A stretch of DNA of 64,000 bases. It comes from Hygrocybe punicea. Taxonomy: Eukaryota > Basidiomycota > Agaricomycetes > Agaricales > Hygrophoraceae. Under the pieces are notes generated by a model that saw only the letters and a list, made by a program, of their open reading frames with translations, was not told the origin of the DNA and ran no database searches. Made by a program: the position numbers and the translations under genes. The number at the start of each line of letters is the position of its first letter. Position 1 is the stretch's first letter. Positions 44,640-54,980 of the stretch are shown here, one piece after another. The stretch lies in the NCBI GenBank assembly GCA_963556145.1, contig OY744466.1:992001-1056000 (forward strand). Reading direction: 5' to 3'.

Positions 44640-45395
44640 TTATTTATTCTATCCTAATACAGTAATTCTCTGAAACATCCAAATTCAAACTCAGAACAAC
44701 CTGTCTAATCGATGAAAGAAAGAGCCTGAGCCTCAGCCCAGGGGGAAAGGCAGAGTTGATAACAGGAAGTTCGTTTTGTAGACTGTGTCATCAGAGTAAA
44801 AATTTGACGTGCTATTTATGGTAATCAATTCTTCACCAATCCAGCTGCAGTCGAGTCGATATATAAATCACACGCAATGGCCAAAGTAGGATTCGCACAA
44901 CTATCCACCTTGTTTCAACTGACGTTGCCTCTCAGAACGATACAGGGCTGTGAAGTAGCAAATGAACCAAAACCATCGCTTCTGCTGAATCTGCCTCCAT
45001 ACAGGTGTACTCATCTGCTGCAGTTGCCACAAAGGTGATGTGGAACATGAGATCAAAACACTCTGAGATCAACTCTGGATGATGTAAACGTGTCAGACAT
45101 GGCCCTACCAAGAAATCCATCAAACAGACTAAAATCAACATGAAAGCAAATCACAAATATAAAGGACAGAAGAAAGATAAAGCAGAAGAGATGAAAAGTG
45201 ATTCCGCGTCTGACGATGAGGAAGATAAGTTGAAAAGCACAGTGGAAGTGGTATCCACTCTTCCTTGTCTCCATATTGAATATTTGTTCTGATTGCCAAC
45301 CCTTTCTCAGACATTCAAAGCAGCTGCAGACTGACACATTTTGCTTATGTGGCTCAAGTACTGGATATATGATTCCCCCCACCCCTCCTCCTTCC
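44640..45395. other. No gene recognised
   Basis: Open frames on the minus strand (45141-44932, 45382-45053) lack domain signals and have hydrophobic runs typical of non-coding AT-rich sequence. The start region of the next kinase-like gene may extend leftward to about 45360. Confidence 0.35.
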
Positions 45396-45400
45396 GCTAA

Positions 45401-46147
45401 TCACTCCCATCCGATTTCCCATCATTCAAGAATATTCACCCACCGTCCTGGCTTGAAAAATCGCATTACTCCTCATCCAAAGTTATCCAGCTTGTCATCA
45501 CGTCAGAAATTGGAGAAGGTGCTTGTGGCAAGACACACAGAGGGATACTGAGTCTTCACAGGAAGGGGTCATTAAATTGCAAATATGTGAACGTCGCATG
45601 TAAGATTGTGATAGACGAGGTCCAGAGGTACATGCTGGAGGAGGAGTATAGGATCTACATGAATTTGGCGAAGAAGAGGGTTTCATCTGGAATTCTGAAG
45701 GTTTTTGGGTTCTTCGTGGACACAGAAGCAGGGGAGGGCCCAAATATACTGGTGATGAAACACGCTGGGTACTCTTTGCAATGTCAAACTAGCTGTATCA
45801 ACGGTGCTCAACGGTATATCTCATTGTCCAGCACTCAAAGCTAGTTGATTGGTTGATATATCAGACAACAACTCCTCAGCATGCTCATCACCATGCACAA
45901 TGCTGGTGTTGTCCACGGCGACCTCGATCTACAGAACTTGCTCATCAATGCTGATGGTCAGGCAACCATAATCGACTTCAGCCACACTGAACTTTCAGAC
46001 AAGGAACCCAGGATGGAGCATGAGATACAGAAGCTTGGCAAGGTGCTAGATGGTCATAATGCTTGGGTGGAGGGGCAGTGGGTAAAGAAGATTGCAGAGA
46101 GAATGGCTAAGTTTATGGCAGCACATATTCCTGCAGCCCCAGGTTAG
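45401..46147 (+). CDS. Kinase-like protein 2
   Basis: A frame from about 45401 gives 'VIQLVITSEIGEGACGKTHR' with a Gly-rich loop (~45505-45545), then 'VNVACKIVIDEVQRYMLEEE' with candidate Lys and Glu. 'NILVMKHAGYSL' forms the hinge (~45745-45780). After an intron ending before ~45870, the catalytic loop 'HNAGVVHGDLDLQNLLI' (~45900-45945) and 'ATIIDFSHTEL' follow; the gene ends at 46145-46147. HGD and the Asp of DFS are present, so it may be active. It is shorter than a canonical kinase (the C-lobe is small), as in the expanded kinase-like families of basidiomycetes. It resembles the genes at 36865 and 46521. Confidence 0.6.
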
Positions 46148-46353
46148 TGTCTCATAAAATGGTGGGGTCGAACGGACATGATATCAAAACATACTTTGGT
46201 CGACAGTACTGCTGGGGCAATGGTGTACTACATTCCCATTTGTAGGATTTAACAGGGAGGATTCTGTACTTAACACTAGTAATCAATGAACCACATAGTG
46301 GAACCAGAAACACGACTAGAAAGCAAAACAATTTTACAGTAAACACAGAACAA

Positions 46354-46503
46354 GTCAAAAGCAGAGACCAAAAGCATAGACCAAAAGCAAGATCAGAGCA
46401 ATACAGATAGCAAAAAACACAAAGCAAAGTCAAAAGCAGAGAGTGAAAACAAGATCAGAGCAACACAGATAGCAAAAAAAATTAAAGCAAAGCACAACAA
46501 TGA
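46354..46503. repeat. 75-bp tandem duplication
   Basis: Two imperfect direct copies start 'gtcaaaagcagag' at 46354 and 46429, with 'aagatcagagcaayacagatagc' in both. They lie between the convergent kinase-like genes. Confidence 0.75.
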
Positions 46504-46520
46504 AAGGGGTAGTTGAGGTG

Positions 46521-47279
46521 TCAACATCTGGCCCTCTCCTTTCCATGTGCATGGACTTCAGGGCCATATTCACTGAGGATGTCACAGAGCAGACTTATTT
46601 CAACACTGTGGGTATTTTTGGCAGATGACATTAAGGCCTGATCAAAATTGATGATTGTAGTCCTACCAGCATCATCAACAAAAAGGTTTGAGGGTTGAAG
46701 ATTTTTGTGTACAACACCCGCCACATGAATACCCTGAAGCACATCATGGAATGCAAGGCTATGGAATGAAATGAGTGCAAAGTACATAGTAATGGCATGA
46801 TCATACCTCTCTGCTGGTGACACTGGCTTGGCTTGATCGAAAACAGGGATACCAGTATAGGGAAGAACAAGAGCATGTAAAGAATCATCTTCAACGTTAT
46901 CCTTTTCCATGCTCTCAAACAGGCCCAGCAGTTTAGGGATGCCTGCAACGCCATGAGATGCCAACTGAAGAAGGAAGTCGTTTTCTGTTTTAAGGGCCTC
47001 TTTCTGTTCATCAGTTGATATGAGTTTGACAGCAACAGTTAATTCTGAGCAGGCTGTGGCATCTTCAAGTGTGAGTGATCCATAATGCAGATAATATGTG
47101 GGATTTTTTTCAACTTCTGAGGTGAGAGTCACAGTGATGCGTTGGTTTATATTATCAGTGTTTGGAGGAGTGCGAGGTGCAGCAGGAACAGAATTGGCAG
47201 CTGTTGCAATCCCAGGAGGGTGTAAGTGCAGGAAAATGGCAGGATAGGGTGAGTTGTAGATTCCATAATGCAGGGACAA
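46521..47279 (-). CDS. Kinase-like protein 3, catalytic residues replaced
   Basis: The minus-strand frame 47279-46521 has 'LTVAVKLISTDEQKEAL' with the candidate Lys (~47040), 'HALVLPYTGIPVFD' as hinge (~46880), the catalytic-loop position 'HVAGVVHKNLQPSNLFVDD' (~46730-46680) and 'TTIINFDQAL' (~46650). The catalytic Asp of H-x-D is Asn, and the DFG-position Asp is also Asn, so phosphotransfer is unlikely; it is either a pseudokinase or a decaying gene. A 3'-side intron may lie near 46800. The N-terminal 60 residues are Pro/Ala-rich. Upstream sequence to 47640 may belong to the same gene. Confidence 0.55.
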   Translation of the reverse strand: MSLHYGIYNSPYPAIFLHLHPPGIATAANSVPAAPRTPPNTDNINQRITVTLTSEVEKNPTYYLHYGSLTLEDATACSELTVAVKLISTDEQKEALKTENDFLLQLASHGVAGIPKLLGLFESMEKDNVEDDSLHALVLPYTGIPVFDQAKPVSPAERYDHAITMYFALISFHSLAFHDVLQGIHVAGVVHKNLQPSNLFVDDAGRTTIINFDQALMSSAKNTHSVEISLLCDILSEYGPEVHAHGKERARC

Positions 47280-47339
47280 GAAAAGGATGTCTCAATAGCT
47301 AGCCTGGATGAATGTCTCCTGTGCAGTTGACCCATGTGG

Positions 47340-47640
47340 GTAAAGTGCTAGGAGGAGAAGAGAATACATATGATGGATTCTGATGACTTTTCAGCTGATT
47401 TCAAGTAGTTCTTGATGGCATCAGCAGCTACCTTCTTCCCTCCTGAGTTTGTATCTCTTTCTGGTAAGGTCTTCATCACATTGCTTTTCCCACCATGGGC
47501 AGACTGGGTGCATCTCTTGTTCTTTCTCCGACTTTCATCTTGGTCTCCATCATCCTCATCTTTGGTGCGATGCCCCTTCGTTTTGAAGGTCCAGCACCAG
47601 AATCATCAACGGTGCCACCATCATCTAAATTGGGAGGTTG
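47340..47640 (-). CDS. Short basic/acidic hypothetical segment, frame-broken
   Basis: On the minus strand a frame begins MQPPNLDDGGTVDDSGAGPS near 47640. A neighbouring frame continues 'KDEDDGDQDESRRKNKRC' and 'SGGKKVAADAIKNYLKS' to about 47350. A one-base frameshift near 47575 or a tiny intron is needed. It may be the N-terminal part of kinase-like protein 3 or a separate small gene. Confidence 0.3.
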
Positions 47641-47649
47641 CATGATGCG

Positions 47650-48320
47650 GGTTATGGCATCCTTGATTGTGGTGATGTACAGGCTGACCTGTCATGGCAT
47701 TAAGGCTTTTTTTATAGTTTTTACCATTATACCGGTCTTCAATGTATATATATATAAATCTGGGACATGAAATTGTTGCAGATTTAAGTTGGCAATCCAT
47801 TGGGAACACTACTGAGGTGCTCTGTACCAATTTTCTAAGAAATTGACCGGTTATGGAGAAAGAGTCCATGCAAGTTGGGGGGGAATATGTGTTAATGTGG
47901 GAAATTAGTCCAAGTTTGGCTTCTATTTATCATGTGATGATGGGATCAATTATGATTCATAATCAAGTTGTTTGGTCATGTTTTCATGTCTTATATGGGT
48001 TCTAAATCTCCTTTCAGGGCTCACTTCTAAATCAATCTCATAATTGTATTGTGGGCATCCTGCATTTTATATATCTCCATAGTCCCTTTTATTGCCAATG
48101 ATCTTGTCTCTGCTCTGTTCACAATTGTACCACTATCTATTGATACATGTATTCAACTCTGGTCACCATGTAAAGTGGACTAGTCTTCAACAGGGACTAA
48201 TTTCACTCCACTGATCATGATTGTCTGTATGAGATATTTGTAACAATTTAACCATCCAAATTTCATACAAGTAAAAAACAATGGTGTTGAGAATAAATGA
48301 AATACAAGTCTACTGGCAAT
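47650..48320. other. No gene recognised
   Basis: AT-rich intergenic sequence with a TATATATATA tract near 47745. No coding signal was seen on either strand. Confidence 0.4.
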
Positions 48321-48323
48321 AGT

Positions 48324-49550
48324 TCAAATTTGGTGAAGACACGTAGGACATTCATAACAGTCCCACTGTGTCTGGATCATCTCATCCACAAACTCTGCAC
48401 CAAGCAACTGTCTCCAATCATTTGGAGCTGCCTCTTTATCAGCCCATTCACGAGCCTTCTCAATCTTTCATCTAGTACCAGCCACATGCCAGTCCTTCTG
48501 CTGATCCCGACCTTGGCCATTTGAACCCCTGAAAATTGGGATGCTCTGTGTCAACTGATCCAAATCATTCAGCTCTCAAAGCATCACTTCAATGGGCCCT
48601 GTGAGGCATCCCTCATGAAGCCATTCTTCACAGTAAACGCAAAAATATTAGAGATCCTTGCTTGGACTGTACACTCTCTTGCAACAGCCTTTCTGAATCA
48701 TCTGAGCAGCAAGTCCTTCAGTTAATAACAGCCTTCACTGTTATGTTTAGCCACTCACCATCACCTCAAGATTCTTGTTCAGGAAGTTGACCTCAAACTG
48801 CCAAAACCATGCACCAACACCAATTTCCCGACTGTTGAATCACCTGTCATCAAAGTAAGGAATTTTCATGGGGGCTGGCAAGGATAATCCATGTGTTCAA
48901 TTTGAAGAAATACAACCATCAAGGTAAGCTCACATTCAATACTTAGAGCAGGAATGATTTGATCATGGTTGCTCTTGATGAGCTCTGTAGAGCTCATCTG
49001 CTCAAATGGACTGATGAGAAAGAATAATTCAATCCAAGAATATGATGGCAGATGAATAAATCTTACAGCAAGGCAAGCAGCTTCCTTTTCAACCTTTTAC
49101 TTAACTTCACATCCCGAATGTGCTGCTGGGTGTAAAACCAGGACACCTTTGCCCACAGCTCAGGGGGTTCACCATCATCACCCTCAGGTGAGGCTCTAAG
49201 ATCCTCAATGGTTCCATACCAATAGCAATCTGGATGAAGATGCCCATCCAGCTGTCGAGGAGGAAGAGTAGCATACTCTGTCTCTGGTGGAATGATTGCC
49301 ACACTTGGGGAAAAGATGAGCTCAGATCAATGTATAACCATTGCACATGACATTCTTACATGTCTTTTCGAACAAAGTTCACTGTCTCATCACCTTCATC
49401 TACAACTAAGGTTGAAACATTGTCATGTAAGGTTTTCCAAATGAATGTGAATCTCAACTTGCCATGATATGAGGCCCAAGTTTTCATCTTTGCATACTGA
49501 GCATGTGTTGGAGGCTTTCCAGCAGGAGCCAGACCTCTTTGGTGGAAAAC
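48324..49550 (-). pseudogene. BAH-PHD domain protein, broken
   Basis: Such proteins read chromatin. Minus-strand exons give 'WASYHGKLRFTFIWKTLHDN' and 'DEGDETVNFVRKD' (~49500-49365). After an intron (49362-49306), 'DCYWYGTIEDLRASPEGDD' and 'ELWAKVSWFYTQQHIRDV' (~49240-49110) form the start of a BAH domain. Later pieces are 'SPFEQMSSTELIKSNHDQII' (~49010-48950) and 'FNSREIGVGAWFWQFEVNF' (~48840-48785). A PHD-like half, 'CCKRVYSPSKDL' then 'FCVYCEEWLHEGCL', lies at ~48690-48610, and the closing 'QTQWDCYECPTCL' at ~48370-48330 completes the zinc ligands. In-frame stops near 48840 and 48660 indicate decay. It is divergent from the Ulp1-like gene. Confidence 0.6.
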
Positions 49551-49793
49551 TGAAAGGTTGCTTTAGAAAGCCATTAATAATTATATCCTGAATAGGTGGG
49601 TCTTTGATAGGGGATTTTCACCAATATCAAATGCAGGCACCAGTCTGATCAAATATGAAATTGAATGGACAGGTGATGATGATGCCTAGCCTCATGCCCT
49701 AATCTGGTGCCTCAGCCTCATGGCCCAGCAAATATATAGCCTTACAATTGACAATTGACATAACAAATTAAAACCCCAGACAGCTTGAGTACC

Positions 49794-51945
49794 ATGTTAA
49801 CAGATCTCACTGAACTGCAAAATGGTCTTGCAACCCTTCAACCATTGCTGGATGAAGAATCCAAGCCAGAAACAAATGAGTTGGAGGTCGACTTGGCAAG
49901 TTTATACATGAACATGGCAAGCTTACAGTCAACCTTTGTTGGGGTTACATTTCTGGTGGAGTATTGCTTCAGAATTGTCAGGTGATTGCTCTCACTCACT
50001 TTCTCATTATCATAGACATGTGAAGATGAAGGACAAGCACAATGGTTTGACAGTCCTGTTGGTAGCTTGATCTTGTTTCAGATTTCCATGCTCAAACTGA
50101 AACCTTCAGCCTTCAACACCAGAAGATGTATCTGTTGCATCTGGGTGCAACTCCCCTAGTCAATGCCCTGCAGTTCCATTGCAGTCAACTCCACTTGTCC
50201 CCATTTATGTTTCATCTGACGAGGCTTCACAGTCAACCCTCGAGAGTGAAGATGGGACTGGGTTCAACAGATCATATGAACCTGCACTAGCTGTACCAGC
50301 CACAGAAGGGAATGACCCACTAGATCAGGAGGTTGTAGGTCCATCAGTTCTTGGTCAGTCATCCACTCTGAAAACCTCAATCATCTTATCACAATGCGTT
50401 CATTATTCAGCATTGGAGTTGCTACATCATCCTCTTACATGGGGTGGAGCTCTGCTTCAGTTGTCAACACTCAAAGATCGCACATGGCTAGATGGGTTAC
50501 TGCTGGACTTCTGGTTGTCTCACCTTTGGCTTGAGCTCGGATGCCTGGTAGGACGATACATTTCATTCAACTGGTGGATGCTGGAAACCATAACAGATGT
50601 TGAAATTCGGAAATTCCATGAAACCTACCATTTGCCACTGGAAGAACCATGTGAGCTGGCTCCACTTGTTGGGATGTTAAACACAGGGCAAAGTCTGAAT
50701 GAGAAAGGGGAGTACCAAAGAGGCAATCACTACTGTGTGATATACTGGCAACCAGAAGATCAAAGGGTCCATGTTCTGGGGATGAATTACATGGCATACA
50801 GCTCAGAGCTGGTTGCCACTGATTGGGATGCATGGGGTGGGCCACAGATCTGGGAGAAGCTAGCGAAGCTTCATGGTTGGGAGTGCACAGAGATGATGGT
50901 TTCCAAGGTGAACTGGTTGCAGAATGGTCGTGACTGTGGACCTACAACAGGTGAGGTGCTTGAAGAGATTTGGACTTGTGGCTTCTGCACCCGAGAAGGC
51001 CTGTGGCAGAAGCCCAACCTAGCATGTTGCCACAGCATGAGGATTCATATCGCAAATGAAGTCCACATTCATGCAGTTGCTGCCTACAACGACACATCAC
51101 AATTTTCCTGCACCAGAGGAAGCAGTGGTGGATGACCTGAAAGAGCTAGGTTACTGGCTCCCCGACAATCCAGCAATTGAGCCGCATTGTCAAAGAAGAC
51201 ACAGTGCTCTCCCACGGTCACAGCGGTATTGCCACAGTGCGGTTATTGCCGTGATGTGGTTATAAACTGCACTCTGTCCAAAGTTGAGCACCCCTTGAGT
51301 CAGGAAAACCTTTCGACTTAACAATCTTAATCAAACCATAACCCAGATCCAGGGTTATGCTGCCCGCAGGAGCTTGAGAACCATACAGGAAGGAGAGTGA
51401 GGGAGGTAGTGAAGAACCTCCAGAGGGCAATGAAGTGATGTGCTCAATGCAGACAGCTGTTAACCAGGAATCATGTGAGCTGGCCAGCCAAGCCCCAGCT
51501 TCATGGGTTATCAGCACGAGGAGGAGACCAGAGAAAGAAGACCATCAATAAAACCCAGGACTCTGACAGTGGATCTGATGCTCATAACTCCAAGGTCAGT
51601 AGCCACCACCTCAGCAGTGAGACAATGCTTACAAATTGTATTATTAAATAGAGTCCACCAGCTGCTGTTGGAAACAAGGGAAAACATGTGCAGGACTGGA
51701 CCGTTGCTCGATTAGGATGGTTCCCTCAACCAGCAAATCCACCAGAACTTCCACCTCTTCAGAGCCTTCGCAACCTTTGGCCACAATTCAGTGATGAATT
51801 TGATGACTATGAGGGTGGATCGACTCTGGAGACACTCAATTCCATTCCAGACACCATCATGTGTTCCCATGAAAAGATTTGCAACCAAAGTAGAAGATGC
51901 TCACCCCCCTGTGCACATTGTGCATACCGGACTTCATCCACCTGA
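49794..51945 (+). CDS. Ulp1-like (C48) cysteine protease domain protein
   Basis: A first exon starts at the ATG at 49794 (Leu/Asp-rich, 'LTDLTELQNGLATLQPLLDE'). The main exon 50179-51100 contains a Trp-rich region, then 'GNHYCVIYWQPEDQRVHVLG' with the candidate His (~50728) and Asp, and 'LQNGRDCGPTTGEVLEEI' (~50920-50970), matching the Gln-Asn-Gly-x-Asp-Cys-Gly signature of Ulp1/SENP-type de-SUMOylating proteases. Further exons give 'AVVDDLKELGYWLPDNPAIE' (~51120), a cysteine-bearing segment near 51410, and 'TVARLGWFPQPANPPELPP' with 'DEFDDYEGGSTLETL' (~51695-51840). Similar multi-exon proteins recur in mushroom genomes near mobile elements. A stop near 51438 may be inside an intron. Catalytic residues are present. 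Confidence 0.6.
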
Positions 51946-52837
51946 CCGAGAAAAGCTTGGAGTTCGTGAAATGTCCCCTGAACCATGACAGCGTCATCAT
52001 CCCACGCAAAATATCTGCTCCCTGAAGCAATGCTCCCACTTTGCTATCTGATCGCACTGCATCTGCCCGGATCGCCATCCATTTGCTCTTGTCTACCACC
52101 ATCATATGTTGCACCAACAGCACCAGCTTCTCCTCCTGCATCTCTTGGTAGTGATACAATGTTATGTTCTGCAAGAGATAGAACGCAGCACTGACTCCAT
52201 CCACTAGTAACATTCCTGGTGGAAATAAATTCCTTGGCTCAATTAATATATCAACTGCTGAATTATCTTACAACTAACCTTCATTGATGACCTGCACACC
52301 CCAGTACTCAGCTGACCGCATCTCGCTCTCCATGATCCTAACCTCCATCTGGAGGTCCACTGCTTTCGCATACCCTTCCTTCATGCACTCATTCACCTGC
52401 TTCAACACCTTGTGCAGCATTTGCGCTCATTTCTCCTTCATCGCATGGATCTTCAACAGCGCACTTACTCGATGTTGCCCAGATGCCATTCTCCACTTCC
52501 ACAATAGCTCCAGCCCTTCCAGCATGAACATCAGTGTTGGCAATTCCGCACCCAATGTCAAGTCCTTCGTTAACAATGCCAAATTGATATATGCCGCAGG
52601 CACAACGAACGGCAACAGCGTGTCTCCACAGAACCACTGGATGCCTTCAAGTTCCATCAACTGCACCAGTTCTTTCACTTTTTTCTCCTCAAGTTGTCGA
52701 GTATTCCACATCCCAAAGTTGAATTTCTCATGTACTTGCAGTATGTCAATTTTGGCGAACCCCAAAGTCGTGGATAGGATGGTCTGCATGTACGTCACAT
52801 GTTGCCCTGGCGTATAAGTGATTTCTCTGGCCTGCAT
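51857..52837 (-). pseudogene. ParB-like domain protein, one stop
   Basis: The minus-strand frame starts at 52837 (MQAREITYTPGQHVTYMQ). 'FGMWNTRQLEEKKVKELVQL' and, near 52470, 'WRMASGQHRVSALLKI' match the G-x-H-R-x-x-A-L signature of ParB/sulfiredoxin-like domains, which bind or cut DNA or hydrolyse nucleotides. TGA at 52427-52429 interrupts it after 'HAMKEK'; coding continues in frame with 'HKVLKQVNECMKEGYAKAV'. After a small intron (~52275-52220) comes 'MLLVDGVSAAFYLLQNIT', ending near 51857. It converges on the Ulp1-like gene. The family recurs in Agaricomycete mobile regions; its role is unknown. Confidence 0.5.
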
Positions 52838-53109
52838 TTGTGTCCGTCATGATCTATCACTTCTATGACATTGCGTTCACTCACCACTGTCCCCTCCTCC
52901 CCGCCTATCGTCTCAGCTTCAATTGGTGAGTTTTGTCAGCTAGCCATTGGGTTCATGTTGGTTGGTCATTGACTGAGTGGTAAGGTTTGTGGCTTATGCT
53001 CTTACTTGGTAGTTCACACGTCGGAGCTGGATTTGGAACAGTTTGCTGGACATGCACATTGTATGCCTCATGTCATGGCTGTTTTAATCACAGATCTGTC
53101 TCCATGTCA

Positions 53110-53800
53110 ACAGCTCCAGTGGCCTGAGTGTGTTCAATATGTGGACCATGCCTGCTCATTGTGTGGATAGGAAAATGCAAGGGTATATCCTTGGTGTAAC
53201 AAGCATTTTCAAGGATTTTGCTTTTACCATCTCAGATTTGAGATAATTGTGAATTTTTCTATATGACCAAGAAGATTATGTCTATCCCTTCCAGGATCCT
53301 TGATGCTTTGAGTTACATTAACATTCTAGATGCTTTAATTCTTTGTATCAACTGCCAAGGATACGCTATATCCATAAAAACTCGGAGTTAATCAGAGTTA
53401 TGGATATAGCATATCCTTGGCAGTTGATACAAAGAATTAAAGCATCTAGAATGTTAATGTAACTCAAAGCATCAAGGATCCTGGAAGGGATAGACATAAT
53501 CTTCTTGGTCATATAGAAAAATTCACAATTATCTCAAATCTGAGATGGTAAAAGCAAAATCCTTGAAAATGCTTGTTACACCAAGGATATACCCTTGCAT
53601 TTTCCTATGTGTGGATCTAGCTTGCTCAACATGTGGATCGAGTGTGCTTGATGTGTGGACCACATATGCTCATTGCGCAGATCGAGTGTGCTCATTGCAC
53701 GGATTGAGTGTGCTCATTGCATGGATCGAGTGTCCTCAATGCGTGGAGCAAGTGTCCTCAATGTGTGGAGTGAGTGTCCTCAATGTGCAGTCTGCTCCAT
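53110..53800. repeat. 24-bp minisatellite interrupted by a MITE
   Basis: Units like 'gtgtgctcattgcatggatcga' repeat about nine times at 53620-53790. Two or more diverged units lie at 53110-53167, left of the inserted 440-bp palindrome. Reading frames through the array (Cys/Val/Leu-rich) are artefacts. Confidence 0.75.
53168..53607. mobile_element. 440-bp near-perfect palindromic hAT-like MITE
   Basis: Arms of about 211 bp are exact inverted repeats except for one C/T difference near 53370 (ACGC against ATGC), around a short centre. Ends read TAGGAAAATGCAAGGG. The flanks are a perfect 8-bp target duplication, TGTGTGGA, at 53160-53167 and 53608-53615. It encodes no protein. The 8-bp duplication suggests hAT-type transposase in trans. 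High arm identity suggests a recent insertion or arm homogenisation. Confidence 0.95.
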
Positions 53801-53814
53801 CCACACTTACATAG

Positions 53815-54980
53815 TGTACTGTTCGTGTAGCCGTCTCAGTACTGCATTAGCATCATTCCATTCAATAACTTATATGATGGGTCCTTTGAGTCCTTACTAT
53901 CTTGTCTCACGTGATCATGCACACCAAGCATGCTCAGTCCATGGCACGTACAACTCAGAAGGACATGAACAATATTGTGCCTAATACAAGCATCCTCAAC
54001 CCATGCACCATATTCTGCATGATTTCAATCCATTGCAGGCATGTGGATACACACTGTTTGGGGGTATAAATCTACATCGATGGCTAGTCTGCCACTAGCC
54101 TAGCCCAACTTATTTAGAAAACAGTATATATAATCTATCAGAAAACACGAGGGAATACCAGTTCAGTGCCACTCACTGAACATATATATCAAGATTGAGT
54201 GCATGATTAAAATATCTCGTCATTCTGATTTTCTCCACTGTCATCAGCCACACGCAATCTGGTTCATTCTAGTTCATATCAATTTTCACTGACCGAGCTC
54301 CGCCTAAGGAGTTGTGGCAGATTAGGAGCAGAGATAGATTTGGGAAATCATATAATATATCAATAAAAATTATCAAGTACAAACTAACAATGACCTAAGC
54401 GTTTCAGCGGAGCTTTCAAGGTGAAGTGGTCCCAATTTATTCCTGTACCTCCACTCGCCATATGAACCATGGATGGTTGCCCACTTGGAACCATGGCCGA
54501 GATGTTGTTTGCACTTGGTGCTTGACCTTGCACCCTCCCATGTGGCTGTGGAGGGTTGTTTGAGGGTCCTGCCCTCCCAACACCGAAATGCATGGTTGCA
54601 GTCAAACTCCATTGCAGTGGGGCATGGTCGGCTACCAAGGATCTCCATTGCAATGGAGCTCTAGCCCAACTGGCATAAGGCACAGCCCAGTCTTCACAAG
54701 GCCACAAATGTCAAATTGAATCCCATGGTAGTGAAGAGGGCAAAAGCGCAAAGGTGTCAGGCATCTCCATGATGGGAGGGGATCTGATGGTGCAGGACAG
54801 TCCTGCTACCCCATTACCGAATTCCACAAGTCAATGGCAGATCCACCGAGGGCGATGGGGTGAAGTGGGGAGGGCAGAATCAGCATGGGCCCACTTCCAC
54901 TTGGGCGGGGGCATCGCTCTCTCAATTGGTGACATCAGCAGGGGGAAGTCAGACTTGAAATCTACAATCAAGCTTTCTGG
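53815..54980. other. No gene recognised
   Basis: A TATATATAAT box with 'aaaacag' just upstream lies near 54115. A weak minus-strand frame at 54373-54707 could be the far 3' part of the SNF2-like gene, but it has no domain signal. Confidence 0.35.

Noticed and set aside
53545..53984. Cys-rich ORFs of 89-109 residues
   Set aside because: Translations of the 24-bp minisatellite, partly inside the MITE arm.
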